A stretch of 64,000 nucleotides of DNA from Chitinophagaceae bacterium (GCA_016702745.1 JADJDJ010000001.1:1-64000), one strand, 5' to 3'; shown: positions 28,356 through 39,568, counted from the first letter of the stretch. Notes: generated by a model not told the origin, from the letters alone. Program-made: numbers and translations.

Positions 28356-31300
28356 ATGAAACTGTTCCGGCTCAAGACACTGCTCCTGGCAACTTGTTTT
28401 TCCGCCTTTTTTAACAGCGCCAGTGCACAAAATTTCTCCTTTAACTGTTCGCGTGATACACTCGTTCCGGGATGCCCGACGAATTTATGTATTGACCTCA
28501 AAGCGATTATTCCCGATATACATGGACTCACTTCCTCTTATAGCCTGAACCCGGGCAGCTTTACCGCCGGATGTTTCCCGGTATATGTAGCCCCTGATGA
28601 TCCGAATGGTTTACCAACCAACCTTTTTATTGATGACCGTTATAGTGGCGTGATAAACCTGAGTTTTAATTTTCCTTTCTACGGAACGATTTACAATAGC
28701 CTGGTGGCAAGTACCAATGGATATGTGAGTTTTGATGTAGCGCTGGCAAATGCGGGATCCCATTACCAGAACCGCGGAGATCTGCCCAATGCATTGTATG
28801 ACCGGGCCCTGATCATGGGCCCTTATCATGATCTGGATCCTTCATTAAACCCGGGTACTAACAGAATTCAGTACCAGGAATGGGGTGTTGCACCTGCCCG
28901 TCGCTGGGTGCTTAGTTTTTTTAATGTGGCCCTGTTCAATTGTGCAAGCCTGGTCAGAAATACACACCAGATTATTTTGTATGAATCCACCGGTATCATT
29001 GAAGTAAAAATTTATGATAAAGAAATCTGTAATGCCTGGCAGGCTGGAAAAGCGATGGTGGGTATTCAGGATTTTACAAGGTCAAACGGAATGACCCCTC
29101 CCAACCGTAGAATGTCAGATCCTGCCTGGGGTTCTATAGGGATGAATGAAACCTGGCGTTTTGTACCCAATGCAGGTCCTTCGCTTTTGAAAAGGGTGGA
29201 ATTGTATGACATGTCCAATAACCTGATCGCAACAGGTACTACTGCACCTCTTGTGTCGGGTAGTCTGGAAGCAACCTTCCCCAATATCTGTGCGCCGGCA
29301 GGAGCGTCCACCAGCTATGTGGTGAGATCTGTCTATGAAAAAATTGATGATCCTGCCGTGGAAGTCTTCGGTCTTGATACCGTAAGGATCAACCGGCTCA
29401 ATCCCATGACCTCCCTGGCCAATACGACACCTGCCAGTTGCGGGGTGTCAGATGGCGTGATCAATATTACCGGAACAACAGGAGGCACGCCTCCCTATGA
29501 ATATTCTCTTGATGGAATTACATGGCAGAGCAGCTCCACATTTACCGGTTTAGCAGCGGGCACCTATACGGTATATGTAAGGGATAATGGGAATACCTGT
29601 AATATGACCATACCCAATGTGGTGGTAGGAGTGTCCGGAATTATCTCTGCGGCTGTAACCAGTACGCCTACAGCCTGCTTCAGTGCGACCAACGGAACTA
29701 TTACTGTTACATCAGCCGGTGGAACCGGACCTTATACTTTTTCACTGGATGGGGGCGCGGCACAGGCTGGAGTCATCCCCTTTACTTTTCCCAATGTTAG
29801 TGCAGGCGCACATACGGTTCTTGTTAATGATCTCGGAACCGGTTGTAATTCCGGACCCAGGGCAGTGAATGTAACGGCCGGTGCCGGTGTTTCGGGTACA
29901 GCAGCCACAACGCCTGCAGCTTGTCCGGGAGTGAATAACGGAACGATTACGGTAACCGCACTCACAGGTACAGCACCATTTACCTGGTCATTGGATGGAG
30001 GTCCCTTTGTCCCAGGCGCAAGTCCTTATACATTTACAGGTGTTGCATCGGGAGCACATAATGTAACTATACGCGATAATTTTAATTGTAATATTCTGGT
30101 ACCGGCAAATGTTGCATTTGGGAACGGGGTATCAGGTAATGCGACGACCACAGCCACATCTTGCCCCGGACAAAATAATGGTAGCATTACGGTCACGGCC
30201 CTTACCGGTCAGGCACCATTTACATGGTCGCTCGATGGAGCACCGCCTGTACCCGGTGCCAGTCCATTTACATTTAATGGAGTTGCTGCCGGTGTCCACA
30301 ATGTAATTATCAGAGATGCGAATAATTGTAATATACTCGTTCCTGCCCTGTAACAGCCAGGACCACTCCAACTGCAACAACTACCTCTTCTGCCACTGCC
30401 TGTACGGGTGTTAATAATGGCTCTATTACAATCACTACTGCAAGTGGCGCAGCACCCTATACATTTTCTCTTGATGGAGGTGCACCGGTCGGCGGACCAT
30501 TGCCGTTTACATTCACAGGTGTTGCAGCGGGAGCGCATACTATTATTGTAACAGATGCCAATGGCTGTGCCACCAATCCGATAACAGAAAATGTAGCAAC
30601 AGGTGTTGCACCAACAGCTACTACTTCCTCAACTGCCACGGCTTGTACAGGGGTGAATAATGGAACAATCGTTATTAATACGGCAAGCGGAACGGCACCC
30701 TATACATTTTCTCTTGATGGAGGGGCGCCTGTAAGTGGAGCATTGCCTTATACTTTCACGGGTGTTGCTGCGGGGGCGCATAATATTGTTGTGACGGATG
30801 CCAATGGTTGTGCTACTAATCCGATAACAGAGAATGTGGCAACTGGTACTGGTGTATCAGCATCCGCGAATGGCCTTACTACCAGTTGCCCTACCGCAGC
30901 AAATGGTAGTATTACGGTTACTGTTACAACCGGTACGGCACCTTATACCTATGTACTTGATGGCGGTGCACCCGTGATTGGGGCAAGCCCTTATACATTT
31001 AACGGTTTAACGGCTGGATTACATACGGTTGTTGTAACAGATAACCTGGGTTGTCTGGCACAAATCACCAATATCAATGTACCTGCAGGCCCGGCCTTTA
31101 CCGCCAATACCAATGCTACTTCCACCTCCTGTAATACGGCATCTAATGGTACGATTACAGTAACACCTAATGGCGGAACTGCCCCTTTTGCCTATTCACT
31201 GGATGGAGGCGCTCCGGTTCCGGGAGCCTCACCTTATACATTCTATAACCTCCCCTCAGGAATCCACTCATTGTGGTAACAGATGCCGCCGGATGTATTA

Positions 31301-33033
31301 CCAATAGTATTCCGGTTACAATTCCGGCAGGTCCGTCACTCACTACAACAGTCAATGTAAGTAATGTACTTTGTAACGGTGGCAATACCGGTACCATCAC
31401 GGTTACACAACCAGTGATTGGAACGCCACCTTTTGAATATTCATTGGATGGAGTAACCTGGCAAATCAGTAATGTGTTTCCCAACAGGATTGCAGGTATC
31501 TATACGGTGTATTACCGGGAGTCCAATGGTTGTCAGAACCAGCAAACCGTTACCATGACAGAACCGGCGATACTGGCTGCCAGTAATGCCAGCACAGCGG
31601 CCACTTGTAATGGGGCAGTAGATGGAACGATTACTGTTAGTGCGTCGGGTGGTACCGCGCCTTATGAATATTCTATTGATGGAGGGGCCAACTGGCAACC
31701 GGGAAATATTTTCAATGTGGGAGCAGGTCCCTATACGATAACCATCCGGGATGTCAATGGCTGTTTGACTACCCAGGGAGCAACGATAACAGAGCCTGCC
31801 ATACTCACAGCCTCAGCAATTGCAGCAGCAGCCACTTGTAATGGGGGTAACGATGGTACGATTACTGTGACTGCCAATGGCGGAAATAACGGAGGATACC
31901 AGTATTCAATTGACGGCGGAGCTAACTGGCAAACCAGTAATGTATTTAATGTGGCACCGGGGACTTATAATATTAATGTGAGAGATAACCTGGGTTGTAA
32001 TGTATCTGTTCCGCCAATTACGGTAGGACTGAGCAGTAATCTTTCATTTACAAGAATGACTGATGCCACTATTTGCGAGGGAAGTTCCATTCAGCTCAAC
32101 CTGGTTTCGAATGCCACGGTGTATGACTGGAGACCAGGATCAGGGCTCAGTAATATTGCAATTGCCAACCCGGTTGCTAATCCGGTAATAAATACTGAGT
32201 ATATCGTGCGGGCTACATTGGACCGTTGCTTTATTGAGGACACGGTATTTGTTACCGTGAATCCGGCTCCTGTTCCCGATGCGGGCGCAACGGGCTTTAT
32301 CTGTTACGGACAGAGCTATCAATTGCAGGCAAGCGGAGGGGTGCAGTATAAATGGACGCCATCCACTTATCTGGATAATCCCAATATGGCCAATCCAACC
32401 TCTTCGGCTACCCAAACAACTTTATATACATTATCAATCCTGGCTGATATGAACGGATGTCCCTCACTGGTTACAGATACCGTGAGCGTGGATGTTACTC
32501 CTCCCATTAAAATTTATACTTACCCGGCCGATACGATAGCTTATCCGGGTGATCAGATCAGATTGAAAGCAGTTTCCACCGTCCCATCTGCGAATATTTA
32601 CAGCTGGACTCCTTTTGTGAACCTCGATAATCCATTTATCAGTGATCCTGTTGTTACCGCCAGAAATGCAGGTGATAGTATCGTGTATAAAGTAACCGCT
32701 TCCAGTATGGCGGGATGTATTGGTGAAGCATTTGTAAAATTCAGGGTTTACAAAGGTCCTGAACTGTATACCCCTACCGCATTTACACCTAATGGAGATG
32801 GCCTGAATGATCTGTTTTATCCATTCCCGGTTGGGATCAAATCTATCAACTACTTCCGCGTATTCAACCGTTGGGGACAGCTGATATTCTCTTCCAACAC
32901 ACTTTACAAGGGCTGGGATGGTAAATTCCAGGGAAAAGACCAGGCTACAGGTGTGTATGTCTGGATGGCCCAGGGTGTAGATAAAAATAACAAACTGATT
33001 ACCCGGCAAGGCACGATCACGGTGATCAGGTAA
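28356..33033 (+). CDS. Giant SprB-repeat surface adhesin with T9SS type B sorting domain (two frameshifts)
   Basis: About 1,560 residues once joined. Signal peptide from ATG 28356 (LFRLKTLLLATCFSAFFNSASAQ). N-terminal ~330-residue globular region with YSGVINLSFNFPFYGTIYN. Then about eleven tandem SprB repeats of ~80 residues with the pattern NGTITVT..GGTAPYTFSLDGG, three PKD/Ig-like segments, and a C-terminal gliding-type sorting domain TPTAFTPNGDGLNDLF..FNRWGQLIFSS..WDGK..GVYVW ending at 33033. Frame losses near 30346 (CCC where CCCC restores) and near 31265 (one base missing) split it; both fall inside clear repeats. Exported by the type IX system and probably an adhesin or gliding-related filament. 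Confidence 0.88.
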
Positions 33034-33066
33034 AAAGAGTTGCATCAAAGTATGATCTGTTTTTAA

Positions 33067-33102
33067 AAGCGTCCCTCCTGCCTTTGGAGGGACGCTTTTT
33101 TT
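33067..33102 (+). terminator. Strong intrinsic terminator after the adhesin
   Basis: Twelve-bp perfect stem AAGCGTCCCTCC / GGAGGGACGCTT, 7-nt loop, followed by further Ts. It starts 34 bp after the adhesin stop. Confidence 0.9.
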
Positions 33103-33302
33103 CCCGAACAATCAACGAATTGTCCATTTGTTATTAGTTTCAGGTCCGGTGGGGAAAGCCTTTTCTGACTCCCAGAATGAACCCAATTCCTGATCCGTTA
33201 ATAAGTTTCCCCGATCCCTGAATAAATATTGAATTCCTATTGGTCAATTTAATAGCAGGGCTGTCCATGAAGCCCTATTTTTGCGTGCCCGCCGTAGCCT
33301 TG

Positions 33303-33439
33303 GCGAAGGCGGGCGTGCCTATATTCTTAGCGAAGGCGGGCGTGCCCATCGCGAAGGCGCCGGGGCAAAGAGGGAATGCCGCCGAAGCTTCAGCGAAGGC
33401 AGGCGTGCCTTTCGAAGTTTCAGCGAAGACTGGCGTGCC
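33303..33439. repeat. GC-rich 17-mer repeat GCGAAGGCGGGCGTGCC (five copies)
   Basis: Copies start at 33303, 33330, 33351 (diverged), 33393 and 33423, with 21-42 bp spacing. This produces short ORFs on both strands with repeating AKAGVPI-type peptides, which I judge non-coding. It is much more GC-rich than its surroundings and sits about 130 bp before purA. Confidence 0.75.
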
Positions 33440-33566
33440 CATAAGAAGTACCAAAGGCGGATGAATCAACCGAAACCGGAATTATTTTTTCAGATCGCTT
33501 GCAAACAAGAAAGGAACTGTCTTTTTTAAACTAAATAAAGTACCCTCTCAATCAAACTTGAATAAA

Positions 33567-34832
33567 ATGGTAGATGTTATTCTAGGTCTCCAGTGGGGAG
33601 ATGAAGGAAAAGGAAAGATCGTAGATTATTTTGCAAAAGATTACGACCTGGTGGCCAGGTTCCAGGGTGGTCCCAATGCCGGACATACCCTCTATGTGGA
33701 AGATAAAAAAGTGGTGCTGCACCAGATTCCTTCAGGTGTTTTTCACAAAGGAGTGATCAACCTCATCGGGAATGGGGTGGTGCTGGATCCGGTCACCCTG
33801 AAAAGGGAATGTGATACAGTCGCTTCTTTCGGAATTGACCTGAAAAAAAATCTCTTTATTGCAGAACGCACCCATCTGATTCTGCCAACTCACCGGGCCT
33901 TGGATAAAGCAGCAGAATTATCCAAAGGAAATCAGAAAATCGGTTCAACCCTCAAAGGGATCGGCCCCACCTATATGGATAAAACCGGCCGGAATGGATT
34001 AAGGGTCGGAGATCTGCTGGACAAAAACTTTACAACTGCTTATATCAAACTTCGCCTGAAACACCAGCGCCTGCTGGATAATTATAATTTTCAGGAAGAT
34101 ATTACCGCCTGGGAAGAGGAATTTTTTGAAGCCCTGGAATTCCTGAAAGAACTCAACATCGTGAATGGAGAGTATTTTATCAACGAACAGATCCGTGCGG
34201 GGAAAAAAATACTGGCAGAAGGTGCTCAGGGCAGTATGCTGGATATTGATTTCGGTACCTTCCCCTATGTTACTTCTTCCAATACTATTTCCGCTGGTGT
34301 TTGCAGCGGATTGGGGATTGCACCCCACCATATCGGGGATGTGATTGGCGTAACAAAAGCCTATTGTACAAGGGTAGGGGGTGGCCCCTTCCCAACGGAA
34401 CTGGACAATGCCATGGGAGAGGAACTCCGGAAAATCGGAAATGAGTTCGGCGCCACCACTGGCAGGCCCCGCCGTTGCGGCTGGATTGATCTGGTGGCCC
34501 TGAATTTTGCCTGTATGATCAATGGTGTTACCAAGATTGTGATGACCAAGGCCGATGTACTGGACGCTTTTGAGGAACTGGAGGTTTGTACAGATTACCG
34601 GATTGATGGCAAGGAAAGCCGCAAAGTACCCTTTCAGATGGACCGGAAAATCCCGGAACCCATTTACAAGGGCTTTAAAGGCTGGCATACCGATACCAGT
34701 ATTATCCGCAGCTATGAAGCCTTGCCCGAAACCACACGTACGTATGTAGATTTTATTAATGGATACCTGGGAGTAAAAGTGCATTATATTTCCAATGGCC
34801 CTGGCCGGGATCAGATCGTGCTGGTACCATGA
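33567..34832 (+). CDS. purA: Adenylosuccinate synthase
   Basis: 421 residues. Converts IMP and aspartate to adenylosuccinate with GTP, the first committed AMP step. Signatures: DVILGLQWGDEGKGKIVDYF at the N-terminus, QGGPNAGHTLY, the catalytic segment IGSTLKGIGPTYMDKTGRNG, and TTTGRPRRCGW-like GATTGRPRRCGWIDL. I use ATG 33567; an in-frame TTG three codons upstream is less likely. Preceded by the GC-rich repeat; followed by a terminator-like hairpin. Confidence 0.96.
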   Translation: MVDVILGLQWGDEGKGKIVDYFAKDYDLVARFQGGPNAGHTLYVEDKKVVLHQIPSGVFHKGVINLIGNGVVLDPVTLKRECDTVASFGIDLKKNLFIAERTHLILPTHRALDKAAELSKGNQKIGSTLKGIGPTYMDKTGRNGLRVGDLLDKNFTTAYIKLRLKHQRLLDNYNFQEDITAWEEEFFEALEFLKELNIVNGEYFINEQIRAGKKILAEGAQGSMLDIDFGTFPYVTSSNTISAGVCSGLGIAPHHIGDVIGVTKAYCTRVGGGPFPTELDNAMGEELRKIGNEFGATTGRPRRCGWIDLVALNFACMINGVTKIVMTKADVLDAFEELEVCTDYRIDGKESRKVPFQMDRKIPEPIYKGFKGWHTDTSIIRSYEALPETTRTYVDFINGYLGVKVHYISNGPGRDQIVLVP

Positions 34833-34886
34833 CCGGGAAGAACCGGGAACACCCGGTATTTAATGCGCTATAAAATTTTCTTTTTA

Positions 34887-34921
34887 AAAATTTGGCGAAT
34901 TAAAAACTTCGCCGAAATTTT
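34887..34921. terminator. AT-rich hairpin with GGCGAA/TTCGCC core after purA
   Basis: Stem AAAATTT-GGCGAA with TTCGCC-(G)-AAATTTT, one bulged base and an 8-nt loop. The A/T-rich outer stem gives short U tracts both ways. It is a possible terminator for purA, or the 5' leader hairpin of the acidic-protein gene that starts 23 bp later. A related core occurs at 40010-40046. Confidence 0.45.
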
Positions 34922-34943
34922 ACACCCGTAATCCTGTTATACT

Positions 34944-35375
34944 ATGGCAATAAATCCAGCAAAAGGAAAAAAAATAGTTGAGAAACTGACTGCAGATGGC
35001 GAAAAAATATCAGCAGCTAAATCATCTCCAAAACCTAAAAAAAAGGAAGAAGAGGATGATGATGATGACGATATTGATGAAGCTGATGAAGACGTAAAAC
35101 CGGCCAAGAAAGGCGGGAAAGCTGCATCCAAAAAAGAAGAAGATGAAGAAGAGGATGAAGTGGATGATGCGCCCGATGATTGGGAAAAACCGGAAGAAGA
35201 AGAAGAATGGGATCCTGATTTTGATGAATTTGATATCCCTTCATCCAAAGGCAAGAAGACAACCGTTGGTGGAAAGAAGCCGGCAGATGATGATGAAGAT
35301 TTCAAAATGGATGATGAATTCAAAGATCTCTTCAACGATAAGGATTTTGACGATGATGAAGAAGACGATTATTAA
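34944..35375 (+). CDS. Highly acidic, low-complexity protein of unknown function
   Basis: 143 residues dominated by Asp, Glu and Lys. A lysine-rich N-terminus (MAINPAKGKKIVEKLTADGE) is followed by poly-acidic blocks, the motif DDWEKPEEEEEWDPDFDEFD and an acidic tail (DDEFKDLFNDKDF). There is no signal peptide or membrane helix and it is probably disordered. I recall similar acidic proteins in Chitinophagaceae, sometimes mislabelled as DNA primase; no function is supported. pabB starts 26 bp later. Confidence 0.75.
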   Translation: MAINPAKGKKIVEKLTADGEKISAAKSSPKPKKKEEEDDDDDDIDEADEDVKPAKKGGKAASKKEEDEEEDEVDDAPDDWEKPEEEEEWDPDFDEFDIPSSKGKKTTVGGKKPADDDEDFKMDDEFKDLFNDKDFDDDEEDDY

Positions 35376-35401
35376 TTGTCCTTATACACCTGTTCACCAT
35401 T

Positions 35402-36688
35402 TTGGATCAAACAGCTGAAACTAACTGCCAATTTTCAATTAACCGATTTGAACAGGTAAAGGAAAAAGTGCTGAACTGGGCAAACCGGTTCAGCACTTTT
35501 TGTTTACTCGATAATCACCAGTATCAGCTGCAACCTCATACGGAAGAATGCCTGCTGGCAGCCGGTGTGAAAAGACAATACAAAGCCATGGCCGGGCAAG
35601 CCCTCAGGGGTTTGCAGGAAATGATTGATGCGTCGCCCGCCTGGTTATTTGGTCACTTGGGTTATGATCTCCAACTGGAAACAGCCGGTATTTCTTCCTC
35701 CCGTCCTGATCGTATCGGTTTTCCCGATTGCTTTTTTTTTGAACCTGTTTACCTGATCAGGCTCACCCAACATCATATTTCTATTACCGGACCTGATCCC
35801 GCCGCAACCTGGCAGGATATTCAGGATGCCGGTGAAGAAACGGCTGTTTTTGAAAAAAGAACGGCCATAGAGGGCCGTTACAGCAAGGAGACTTATATCG
35901 CCGTACTGGAACAATTAAAGAAACATATCCTCCGGGGTGATTGTTACGAAATCAATTTTTGCCAGGAGTTTTATTCAGAAGGCACCCGCATCAACCCCAT
36001 AAGTGTGTACCGGGATCTCAGCCAGGTATCACCCAATCCCTTTTCAGCGCTTTACAGGCAGGAGGATCATTGGCTGATATGTGCCAGCCCGGAACGTTTC
36101 CTTCGCAGGGAGGGCCAGAGGATACTGTCTCAGCCCATCAAGGGTACAGCCAGGAGAAACAGCAGTAACCCGGATCTGGATCAGGCTGGTAAGGAAGCAT
36201 TACAACAAAGTGAAAAAGACCGTTCAGAAAATGTAATGGTGGTGGACCTGGTCCGCAATGATCTGTCCAGAGTATGCGAAGAAGGAACTGTAAAAGTGGA
36301 TGAGCTCTTTGGTGTTTATTCTTTTCCCCAGGTCCATCAGATGATTTCAACAGTCAGCGGAGAGCTTAGAAAGGATTTGTCCTTTGCCGATATCATTCAT
36401 GCCAGTTTTCCAATGGGTTCCATGACAGGCGCTCCCAAAAAAAGAGTGATGGAACTGATCAGGGAATATGAAAACAGCCGGCGGGGTATTTTCTCCGGGG
36501 CACTGGGCTATATCAGTCCTGCCGGTGATTTTGATTTTAATGTGGTTATCCGGAGCATCGTGTACAATGCCCGCAACCAATACCTCTCTTTTCAGGCGGG
36601 CTCTGGTATCACCTGGTACAGTGACCCTGAAAAAGAATGGGAAGAATGTTTATTGAAGGCTTCAGCAATTGAAGCCGTACTGCGCTGA
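35402..36688 (+). CDS. pabB: Aminodeoxychorismate synthase component I / anthranilate synthase component I family
   Basis: 428 residues of the chorismate-binding enzyme family. C-terminal catalytic half: KKHILRGDCYEINFCQEF, NPFSALYRQEDHWLICASPERFL, ILSQPIKGTARR, ENVMVVDLVRNDLSRVCEEGTVKV, FPMGSMTGAPKKRVMELIREYE, RRGIFSGALGYISPAG and FQAGSGITWYSDPEKEWEE. The PIKGTARR motif and absence of tryptophan genes favour the folate (pabB) role over trpE. The start appears to be TTG at 35402; there is no upstream ATG, and the next ATG would remove conserved N-terminal sequence. Convergent with the transglycosylase (2 bp apart). Confidence 0.88.
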   Translation: MDQTAETNCQFSINRFEQVKEKVLNWANRFSTFCLLDNHQYQLQPHTEECLLAAGVKRQYKAMAGQALRGLQEMIDASPAWLFGHLGYDLQLETAGISSSRPDRIGFPDCFFFEPVYLIRLTQHHISITGPDPAATWQDIQDAGEETAVFEKRTAIEGRYSKETYIAVLEQLKKHILRGDCYEINFCQEFYSEGTRINPISVYRDLSQVSPNPFSALYRQEDHWLICASPERFLRREGQRILSQPIKGTARRNSSNPDLDQAGKEALQQSEKDRSENVMVVDLVRNDLSRVCEEGTVKVDELFGVYSFPQVHQMISTVSGELRKDLSFADIIHASFPMGSMTGAPKKRVMELIREYENSRRGIFSGALGYISPAGDFDFNVVIRSIVYNARNQYLSFQAGSGITWYSDPEKEWEECLLKASAIEAVLR

Positions 36689-36690
36689 GT

Positions 36691-37743
36691 TTATTTACCA
36701 CTGCCCTGTTTCATCAGCAATTGCATGCTTTCATCCAGGATCTGATATCGCTTGGCAATAAAATGATTCATCTTTTTGCACCGGGAGGCGCAGATTATAA
36801 GAACCTTTGATCGCAATTTCATTATCAAAATTGGGATTATACCGGTTGAAATCATCTTTATCCATATCCAGGTATTTCATGATCACAGCCGCACTGAATC
36901 TTCCGGTAATATTGTAGGCGGTTGATTTTTTCTGTTCTTCTTCGTTCAGCTTTACTGTATTGTTCAGCAGATCCCTGGTTTCATCCTTGGTAAGGGTAGT
37001 AGCTCCGCCATCCCCTTCAAATATATAATGGGTAGCAATGAATTTTTTTACATGGTTCATGGATTCATTGGGAAGGAAATGCTGAAGGGTCCAGAAGTCT
37101 TTGCTGCCGCCGCTCTTCCGGATGGCTCTTTGTACATTCCCGGGTCCGCCATTGTAAGCCGCCACCACCAGCAGCCAGTCCTTGAATTCACTGTATAATT
37201 CGGTGAGCATCTTCGCAGCGGCATGGGTGCTTTTAAAATAATCCATTCTTTCGTCCCTCGATCCGTTCACCACCAACCCGTAATGACGGGCTGTAGCCGG
37301 CATGAACTGCCAGGGGCCAACGGCGCCGGCACTGGATATAATTGTTGAATGAAGATGAGACTCGATCACGGCGAGGTATTTCATTTCTTTGGGAATACCA
37401 TGCTGTTCCAGTACCTGATCCATCAGGTTCAGGTGAGGTTCATATTTATTCTTCATCGCCAGGTAACCTTTCCGGTGTTTGGCAATATAGTTTTCTACAA
37501 ATGAAATAGCCATGGGATTTAACTTGGCACCGGAAACACTACTGTTATCAATGGCAGCAGTTAACATTTTTGTGAGACTCTCTTTGGGATCCATGCCCGC
37601 AGGATTGGGCGTTCCGCTGCTGTCTTTTTGATCAGGGTATCTTTCGATATGGACCAAACGGGTTCTGGCCAGTTGTTACCGGCATGGGCAGTCCGGGCTT
37701 CTAATAAACCCGCCAGGGATAATATAGCAAAGATGATTCGCAA
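36691..37743 (-). CDS. Secreted lytic murein transglycosylase (two frameshifts)
   Basis: About 350 residues. Signal peptide from 37743 (MRIIFAILSLAGLLEARTAHAG), then one missing A near 37632 in an AAAAA run. Corrected, the text continues KDTLIKKDSSGTPNPAGMDPK. SLT domain: catalytic E in YLAVIESHLHS, then AGAVGPWQFMPATARHYGL and VVAAYNGGPGNVQRAI. The frame is lost again near 36772 (AAAAA where AAAA fits). Corrected, it ends NHFIAKRYQILDESMQLLMKQ with TAA at 36691-36693. The family cleaves peptidoglycan with 1,6-anhydro product formation. It follows gatA by 12 bp on the same strand. Confidence 0.87.
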
Positions 37744-37755
37744 GGTTCAGGGCGC

Positions 37756-39189
37756 TCAGTCCTTCTTTTGGGTCAGGAGCTGGTTGGCCACCTGCAGCAA
37801 AGATACCTCATCAAAACGGGCCGACATAACCTGGAGACCAAAGGGCATTCCGTTGCTATGCCTGAAAAGGGGAAGGGAAATGGCCGGACAACCCACCAGA
37901 TTGGCCATTACTGTATAGATATCAGCAAGATACATCGCAATCGGGTCGTCCATTTCTCCGGCCCGGAAGGCGGTTACCGGGGAAGTGGGCAGAAAAATAA
38001 AATCATAATTTTTGAAGATGGCATTGATCTGGTCGCATAAAAGCTGTCTGACCCGCTGTGCCCGGGTAAAATAAGCGTCGTAATAACCGGCACTGAGTAC
38101 AAAGGTTCCCAGCATGATCCGGCGCTTTACTTCTTTTCCAAATCCCTCTGAACGGGTCATTTTATAAAAATCTGTAAGGTCCTTGCTATCCGACCCGGTC
38201 CGGTACCCAAATTTCACACCATCATATCTCGACAGATTGGAGGAAGCTTCCGCCGTGGTTAATACATAATAAGCCGGCACCACATAATCGATCAGATCAA
38301 AGTCAACAGCTTCCACGGTATGTCCGGCCGCTTGCAGTTCTTCTCCTTTATTGATGATGGCCTCTTTGATTTCCGGATCAAGAGCCGGGTGATGAAGGGC
38401 AGAGTGCAGGTACGCATACCTGAATTTTTTTTCAGTTGGCAGGAGTTGGGAATAAGCCGGTACTTCCTGTTGAGAAACGGTGCTGTCGTATTCATCGGCA
38501 CCTGACATGACTTCAAGCGCCAGTGCCACATCATTTACCGTGGTACCGAATATGCCGATCTGATCAAAGGAGGATGCATAAGAAATCAGTCCGTACCGGG
38601 AGATCCGTCCATAGCCGGGTTTTAAACCGATGATACCACAAAAATCTGCGGGTTGTCTTACCGAACCACCCGTATCCGATCCAAGGGAAATCATACATAA
38701 ACCTGCCTGGACGGCAACAGCCGATCCACCAGATGAACCACCCGGTACGCGGGTTTCATCAATGGCATTTAATACTTTTCCATAGGCAGAATGTTCATTG
38801 GTGGAGCCCATGGCAAATTCGTCACAGTTCAGCGAACCAATAATAATAGCCCCGGCAGCCAGCAGTCTTTCAACAGCAGTAGCTGAATAAATAGCAGTAA
38901 ATCCTTTGAGAATATTTGAAGCAGCCGAGAGGCCGTGATCCTTATGACTGATCACATCTTTGATGCCAATGACAACACCATGCAAGGGACCCATGGCCGT
39001 TCCTGATTGCCTGGCATTATCCAATGCAGTGGCGCGTTCCAAAGCTTCAGCTGCATATACCGTAACGAATGCATTGAGATGAAGGCACTGATTGATCTGG
39101 TCAAGATAATGCTCTACTGCCTGCACACAGGTAGTGGATCCATCCTGTAAACGGGCATGGTACTGCTCAACAGAACTGTAGGCGAACAA
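37756..39189 (-). CDS. gatA: Aspartyl/glutamyl-tRNA amidotransferase subunit A
   Basis: 477-residue amidase that supplies ammonia for Gln-tRNA(Gln)/Asn-tRNA(Asn) formation. The Ser-cisSer-Lys triad is visible: K77 in GVVIGIKDV, S152 in PGGSSGGSAVAV and S176 in GSDTGGSVRQPA. Also LGSDTGG.RQPADFCGIIGLKPGYGRISRYG. The start seems to be TTG at 39189, with no ATG at the expected place. The partner gatC lies at 53561 and gatB is not in the window. It is co-directional with tatA and the transglycosylase. Confidence 0.95.
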   Translation of the reverse strand: MFAYSSVEQYHARLQDGSTTCVQAVEHYLDQINQCLHLNAFVTVYAAEALERATALDNARQSGTAMGPLHGVVIGIKDVISHKDHGLSAASNILKGFTAIYSATAVERLLAAGAIIIGSLNCDEFAMGSTNEHSAYGKVLNAIDETRVPGGSSGGSAVAVQAGLCMISLGSDTGGSVRQPADFCGIIGLKPGYGRISRYGLISYASSFDQIGIFGTTVNDVALALEVMSGADEYDSTVSQQEVPAYSQLLPTEKKFRYAYLHSALHHPALDPEIKEAIINKGEELQAAGHTVEAVDFDLIDYVVPAYYVLTTAEASSNLSRYDGVKFGYRTGSDSKDLTDFYKMTRSEGFGKEVKRRIMLGTFVLSAGYYDAYFTRAQRVRQLLCDQINAIFKNYDFIFLPTSPVTAFRAGEMDDPIAMYLADIYTVMANLVGCPAISLPLFRHSNGMPFGLQVMSARFDEVSLLQVANQLLTQKKD

Positions 39190-39233
39190 ACAGTGCGCTT
39201 TAAGAGGTGAGGTAATGGAAAAAAGGCAGGAAA

Positions 39234-39440
39234 TCAGTTATTGTTAGGAGCGTTCTTTACATCATTAGCGCTTTCCTCAATCTCCCGCTTTACATTACTC
39301 TTTGCATCATTGAATTCACGCACACCTTTACCCAGCCCGCGCATCAGTTCGGGAATCTTGCGGCCGCCAAATAATAAGAGCACCACAATAACGATGATGA
39401 TCATTTCATTGGTGCCGAATGCTAACAAATATGGGTTCAT
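39234..39440 (-). CDS. tatA: Twin-arginine translocase subunit TatA/TatE
   Basis: 68 residues. One N-terminal membrane helix ([31 protein letters not shown]), whose [18 protein letters not shown] motif defines TatA/E, then an amphipathic helix and an acidic, Asn-rich tail. Forms the protein-conducting part of the Tat pathway. Co-directional with gatA, 44 bp upstream of it. Confidence 0.94.
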   Translation of the reverse strand: MNPYLLAFGTNEMIIIVIVVLLLFGGRKIPELMRGLGKGVREFNDAKSNVKREIEESANDVKNAPNNN

Positions 39441-39518
39441 GTTGATTGTTATTAAGTATCAAAGATAATGAGTACTGAAAAATAATAGGGTATAAAGTTG
39501 ACAAACCCGGTTTAAATG

Positions 39519-39548
39519 AAAAAAGTCCCGTCATAGGCGGGACTTTTT
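39519..39548. terminator. Terminator after rplS
   Basis: AAAAAAGTCCCG / CGGGACTTTTT stem with a 7-nt loop. T-runs are on both sides. It lies about 20 bp after the rplS stop on the minus strand and before tatA. Confidence 0.85.
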
Positions 39549-39568
39549 CAAATATCATGAGGGAAAAA

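Noticed and set aside
33240..33529. ORFs in both strands across the GC-rich repeat.
   Set aside because: They are by-products of the 17-mer repeat, with AKAGVP-type periodic peptides.
33999..34784. 261-codon open frame opposite purA.
   Set aside because: Antisense shadow with no protein-family signal.
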